Assembly: GCF_932274485.2 (NCBI RefSeq)
Contig: NC_065879.2
Span: forward strand, 64,191,459-64,255,458
Source: Patella vulgata
Lineage: Eukaryota; Mollusca; Gastropoda; Patellidae
DNA: 64,000 bases
Direction: 5' to 3'
The notes beneath the pieces are model-generated. The model did no database searches, was not told where the DNA came from, and saw only the letters and a program-made list of their open reading frames with translations. The stretch's first letter is position 1; every line of letters starts with the position of its first letter. This document shows, piece after piece, positions 59,501 to 64,000 of this stretch. Both the position numbers and the translations under genes were made by a program.

Positions 59501-61475
59501 GTGTCCATTTTAAAATGCCTATATATCACCTCATCATTGAACTGTTTTAAATCAAGAATGATTCGTAAAGATCCATCTTTTTTTTTATCCCTTGTGAAAA
59601 TATTAGAAATATATTCATTCTTTTCATGTTCAGTTTCCTCAATAATTCCCCTTTTCAGTAATTTTGAAATTTGTTTAGATATGGTTTGACATTTGTCTTG
59701 TGCAAACTTATATGGATATGGTATAAAATTCTGCTCTGGAATATTATTTAATTCAATACTAACACCCAAAATATCATTTAAGATATGTTTATCTGATGTT
59801 AAAGTTTTCCAGTATCCAAAATGCTCTTTCAATTTTCCTGCTTGAAAATTATTAACCAATTGTAATAAGTTAATTTCTAAAGCTTGTTTAAAACATAACC
59901 ATGTATTCTTACTAGCTAAAATAATGTTACTCACCAAATGATTGGGTGAATTTCTATTAAGTATTACTTTCTCTGAGTTTCTTTCTGATATTTCTCCCTT
60001 CCTTGCCACTTTTGGTTTGGACCCAATCTCCTGGAAGTGTTCTGGTGATTCAGGCCCTTCCTGTACCCTAAAAAAGGCCTTTTATTATTTGGTCCAGGCA
60101 TAAAACTTTTAGGTTGATAGCTATTATAGCGAGTACCGGTATAGGATACATTAGAACTAACTTGACTGGCCTCTTTCAGATCTTTCACCCAGTTCATCTC
60201 CAAAAAGGTACTTAGAAGGCCCTAAATCAGATGCCAAAGTAGCACTACAAAGTTGGTTAAACCTAAAATTCAGATCGAGCTCTTCGCCTTTGATTTATTT
60301 CTTGATAAGAATGGCCTAACAATGTTAGGGAGTCCATACTCATTTTGATTACATTAGTAATACTAGAGATCGTTTCAGCCATACTGATATTATTTGGTTG
60401 CTTCTTGATAATCATTAATTGATCAACAATGTTCGTTAATGCATAAGCTGTTTTGATTATCCTATCCTCAGTTTTCTGGTACTTGATGTCTGAAGATCTT
60501 GTCTGTGGCTTAATGTTTGACCAAATTTCTCTGTTAACTCTAGGCAAGAAGACATCTATATTCCCAGGCCTAGGATACTTGTCAAATATCTCTTTAATTT
60601 TCTCATCTGTCATACTATGAGAAAAAATATCATTAACTATACCAGCAATCTTATTGCTAATATTCTTCCCAACTTTTTCATCGTTTGTGCAGTATTCTGT
60701 TTCTAATGCCTCTTCGAAAACATCGAAGTCAGAGTTTTGTGTGACTGGCTCACTTGAATTTTCATCAGCCAATAAATCGTCAATTTGATTCGTAATTTCG
60801 ACTTCCTTTTTTGTTGCTGTTGCTTGTTTGAAAACCTTTAGTTCAGACGAGTCAGAAATCTCACTAACACTGTGATGATATTGCCGCTTTCGTTTGTTGA
60901 CAATATCAGTACCCTTATTAGGTCGTGTATCCGGTCTACTTTCAACCGACTGTCGTAAATTATCTTTTAATGAAACTTCTATAGTTTGCCTTAAATCTTT
61001 AACGGACTCTTCGTGTAATTTACGCATTTCGCGCTTAAATATGTCAAATTCTTCTTCATGATAACTTTTTTGCATTTTTTGGCGTTTTTATCAAATATTT
61101 GGCTTGCCAAATCAAAATTCTCAGCAATGGGGCCCAACAGATTTGGACCGAGCAGGCACTGACGCCATTTTATTTATTACTTAGGCTATTTCTTGAACTT
61201 TAATGGCGACAGCGTGGGGACAATTTTCAATGAGATAAGACTAATTTTAGCCTTAAAATTTTCCACCACCTTGGTGTGCTTATTAATTATCGAAAATTAT
61301 GATAATAAAGTGACAATTCTGTCAAGTATCGAAGAATGCTTAGGTTTTTTCCCCAGACAATCAGACACCGTGCTTTCACGGTGAAAGTCAGCATGCTAAT
61401 GACATCATCTGGTCTAAGCATGCGCATCTCGCTTGGTCTCTAAGACCACGTCATACAGCACGGTAGAATAATAGT
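56551..61475 (-). mobile_element. DIRS-type (tyrosine recombinase) retroelement, fossil
   Basis: Read on the minus strand the parts are in the order usual for DIRS elements: a gag-like region (about 60263-61075), a reverse transcriptase (about 58801-60009), an RNase H region (about 57904-58756) and a tyrosine recombinase (about 56999-57682). The ends carry inverted repeats: a block near 56600-56670 returns in complement at about 61395-61475, and a related block lies inside at about 56787-56910. That fits the terminal and internal complementary repeats of this group. The long conserved regions suggest a fairly young insertion. It looks broken, with a few breaks. Family assignment is firm at the superfamily level. 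Confidence 0.88.
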
Positions 61476-62150
61476 TCCAGATAGTGTTTATATTCGTAGC
61501 CCCTAGCCCACCCCCATAATATTCAAACCTTTATTTGATTTCATTAATAAGATACGTGTAGTTGCGATATGTTCTTTTATCTGACCAAACATGTACTTAT
61601 GTTTAAATCCAAATATTTGTTGTTTAGATATTATTGACAAGAAACGGTTAGTATTTACAGATCAAATCTGAAGTACCTTGCAAACAAAAGCACTGAAGAG
61701 AAAAATCATATTCAAAAATTTCTCACGGGTATCTTGCATGATACATGGTATGCTTACCTTTTCATACCTGATACCAATTCTCAATTATTTTGCGAAAACA
61801 CGTAAAATTTATTAAAATGTTCAGTAATGAGACAAGCGCCATAATATCACAGACATCAATGGGGAACCAAAAAACTCTTGATTAGAATTGCAAGACTTTG
61901 ATTCCTGACATGGACTGGGCTGTTTCTTTGAAATTTAAGGGATTCGGAGTCACAAATGGTTTTGTCTCTTTTAGTAAACGTGGTGATAATGCCTGCTTTT
62001 TATGCATTTGGGTGATTAGATTTGTAGTAGATATATTGATCCATGTGTGTTGGTTTTCTGTACACTGAGGTGGTGACATTAGAGTTCTCTCTTCTTACCA
62101 TTAAATTAAGAAATGGGAGGCTGCTGTTGGTTTCATTCTCCATTGTGAAC
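61476..62150. other. Intergenic, with the right arm of the distant inverted pair
   Basis: The arm at 61724-61795 is the complement of 55387-55462. Otherwise nothing is recognised until the Penelope-like remnant. Confidence 0.5.
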
Positions 62151-62700
62151 TTCATTCTTGGATGTTGGTTGTTAAGGGATTAAGGGGGACGACAGTATCA
62201 TCTTCTTTTTGTAACATGACGTAGGTGTTATTCATAGGAGCGGTTAATGTGACTTCTTCTAGTGACAGCTTGTAAATTTCGGAAATCAGCGGGAATAAAG
62301 GACTTTCCATCGGTAAACTATGGATCTGTCCATAAAAGTTTTTTCCCCATGTGAAATATGTGGATTCCAGGCATTGCTTGATCAAAGGAATAATGGTATC
62401 AACTTGTAGTGATGTATCCATTGGTGTAGAAAGTTGTCGAATACGGGTTTCAAGAACTCTGAAATCAAAGCTTTTTCTCTTGGCACATTAGTGAGTAGGT
62501 CGACAACACCGTACGAGAGCAATTCATTGGAGTCCTTAATGAAAATATCAAACCATCTGGAAGATCCTGGAATATCATGAGTATGACGTTTCGTACAGAT
62601 TGTATTTTGATGAAACAGAATGGACGTCTGGAGCTTTTAGGATCATCAACTAAATCAGCTCCCTTCTCCGAGATCCGAGCTATATAAAACCCGAACATAA
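62150..62700 (-). pseudogene. Penelope-like element reverse transcriptase remnant
   Basis: On the minus strand, CLESTYFTWGKNFYGQIHSL followed by PMESPLFPLISEIYKLSLEE matches the TYF..G.FYEQ..G..MGSPLSP region of Penelope-like reverse transcriptases. Weaker similarity extends on both sides (61882-62079 and 62465-62698). It is a degraded partial copy. No GIY-YIG endonuclease was recognised. Confidence 0.7.
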
Positions 62701-63607
62701 CCCGTGGACTAATATGGAAACGTTTAAAGAAAAAATTGTACCCGGAAGTCGAATTAACTCATCTCTCAGAGGGGTAAAAGGGTGTTCTTAAGCGAGGAAG
62801 GTTCGTGGGTCTTCTTAAGCAGTGTTTTTGATGACATCTGAGGTTGGTCAACGTAAGCACGAAAGTAAATCGCTGTATGCAAAAGTCGAATTAAATCGTT
62901 ATTTTGGTCATTTCACCCATGCGCCCAGTCGTTTTGTCGTTCTTATCTGGGTACAGAAGGGGATTTCGCGTTCTTAAGTTAGTGCTATGTTCTAGCGGAC
63001 CAACAGTGAAACTTTTAACGAAAAAATTAATGTTGTACGTGGAAGTCGAATTAACTCATAAGGGGAAAGGAAGGGTCGGTTGGCGACATCTGCAGTTGGT
63101 CGACTTATGCACGAAAGTTGATTGTTTTAGGCAAAAGTCGAATTAAAATCGAAATTTCGATGTTTTGTCGGACCCCAACACCCATGGGAAGGGGACCCGC
63201 AACTTAAGAATCAAGGTTCAGAGGACCGGGTACCTAAGTCCACTCATCCACCATAGTAGAATTTTTGTACGCGATTTTCGAACCAGAGTGAACCTAGCTC
63301 CCTTACTATATTGTCAGGTTTTGTTGGTAATTTTCACGATTTACAGGAGGGAGGTTAACAGGTTGGTCACGGTGATATGTACTGTGAATAGTTACATGCT
63401 TTTAATATACTAACATGACCATTTCTTTCTCTGTCTGTAGTGAAAAGCATTCAGCCCAACAAAAATTTGGGTGAAAGTTGGCGCCGGGCAAAGAGATAGA
63501 ATTAACAATGAGGGAAATTAATGGTGGTCTGCCTTCAAGTACGCTCATGGTAGTTTCCTCCCTTTACTTAGCAACACTATACATAACATTTCACACTGAT
63601 CATCAGT
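62701..63607. other. Intergenic, nothing recognised
   Basis: Two related stretches (about 62720-62900 and 62990-63150, sharing CGAAAGT, GTCGAATTAA and GGAAGTCGAATTAACTCAT) suggest a diverged local duplication. No gene is seen. Confidence 0.45.
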
Positions 63608-63850
63608 AAATATTCACAAGGCCGCTACAATCACAAAGAGGGATGAAATCGGTGCGGCTTTTAAAATGAGCTCACGATATTAACTTTTTTTCCGTCTGCC
63701 AATTAAATTCTAAAACATTTTTTGTGATTTATTAGAAAAAGAAATAAAGGTGTTTGAAGTATATCTAGATAAAAAAAATATTTCCTATTTAGTGTAAATG
63801 GGTATATAAAATGAGTAAAAGGCACCATTTTGCCAGTAGAAGACTTATAA
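63608..63850 (+). repeat. Unclassified interspersed repeat, copy 2
   Basis: Matches 6636-6870 in the same orientation (AATATTTCCTATTTAGTGTA, GTAAATGGGTATATAAAATG, AGTAAAAGGCACCATT). Confidence 0.6.
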
Positions 63851-64000
63851 AAGTCAGTCAGCTAATACACAGATATAAGAAGGCTTTCACAATACCTCTG
63901 TGAAACAGATTAAAAAAAATTATTTCGTCGTGAAAATAGATATCGTTTTGTTATAGATGCCTATAGAAATACTCGATAACTACACTATCTATATACACTA

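Overview
The window looks like nuclear DNA of a marine invertebrate, most likely a mollusc (gastropod or bivalve not resolved). It is AT-rich, the genes are split by short GT..AG introns, and it is crowded with tRNA-derived SINEs, MITEs, LINE remnants and microsatellites. That identification is an inference from style; no species marker gene is present. The six-frame translations show only pieces, but the pieces assemble by splice site and reading phase into three host genes.

Host genes. (1) 12903-20028, plus strand: a 511-residue single-pass membrane receptor with a signal peptide, a SUEL-type lectin-like domain, an unrecognised domain, two thrombospondin type 1 repeats, a transmembrane segment and a tail with eight tyrosines, several in ITIM-like settings. 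(2) 24991-28280, minus strand: a complete five-exon GILT (gamma-interferon-inducible lysosomal thiol reductase), 217 residues, with CPYC and the CQHG..EC.GN signature. (3) 32063-43036, minus strand: a 14-exon L1/neuroglian-like immunoglobulin cell adhesion molecule with five Ig domains and no fibronectin III domains. An in-frame TAG sits just before a continuing frame that encodes an ankyrin-binding (FIGQY-like) motif and a PDZ-type C-terminus (to 31946). Genes 1 and 2 could both act in innate defence, and L1-like Ig proteins do so in some invertebrates (hemolin, molluscan defence molecule), but no functional link is shown by the sequence.

Mobile and repeat layout. 1-12 kb: a diverged direct duplication (about 1-2.56 kb and 9.09-10.62 kb) on either side of a 5.2 kb foldback element (3806-9030) that has long inverted arms, internal palindromes, nested SINEs and an 8-bp target duplication. 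12-20 kb: gene 1, with MITEs and SINEs in its introns and 3' flank. 20-25 kb: a SINE, a decayed Tc1-like transposase and AT-rich low-complexity DNA. 28-31.3 kb: a LINE endonuclease fragment, two Mutator-type MITEs with 9-bp target duplications and a tandem repeat. 43-56 kb: no host gene seen; it holds a MULE transposase remnant, a CR1/L2-like LINE fragment, SINEs and duplications. 56.5-61.5 kb: a DIRS-type tyrosine-recombinase retroelement fossil. 62-62.7 kb: a Penelope-like reverse transcriptase remnant. Two SINE families recur: SINE-A (head like GTGTTCGATCC, tail like GACGTTAAACCCC) and SINE-B (head like GGTTTCGATTCCCC, tail ending in a TC microsatellite).
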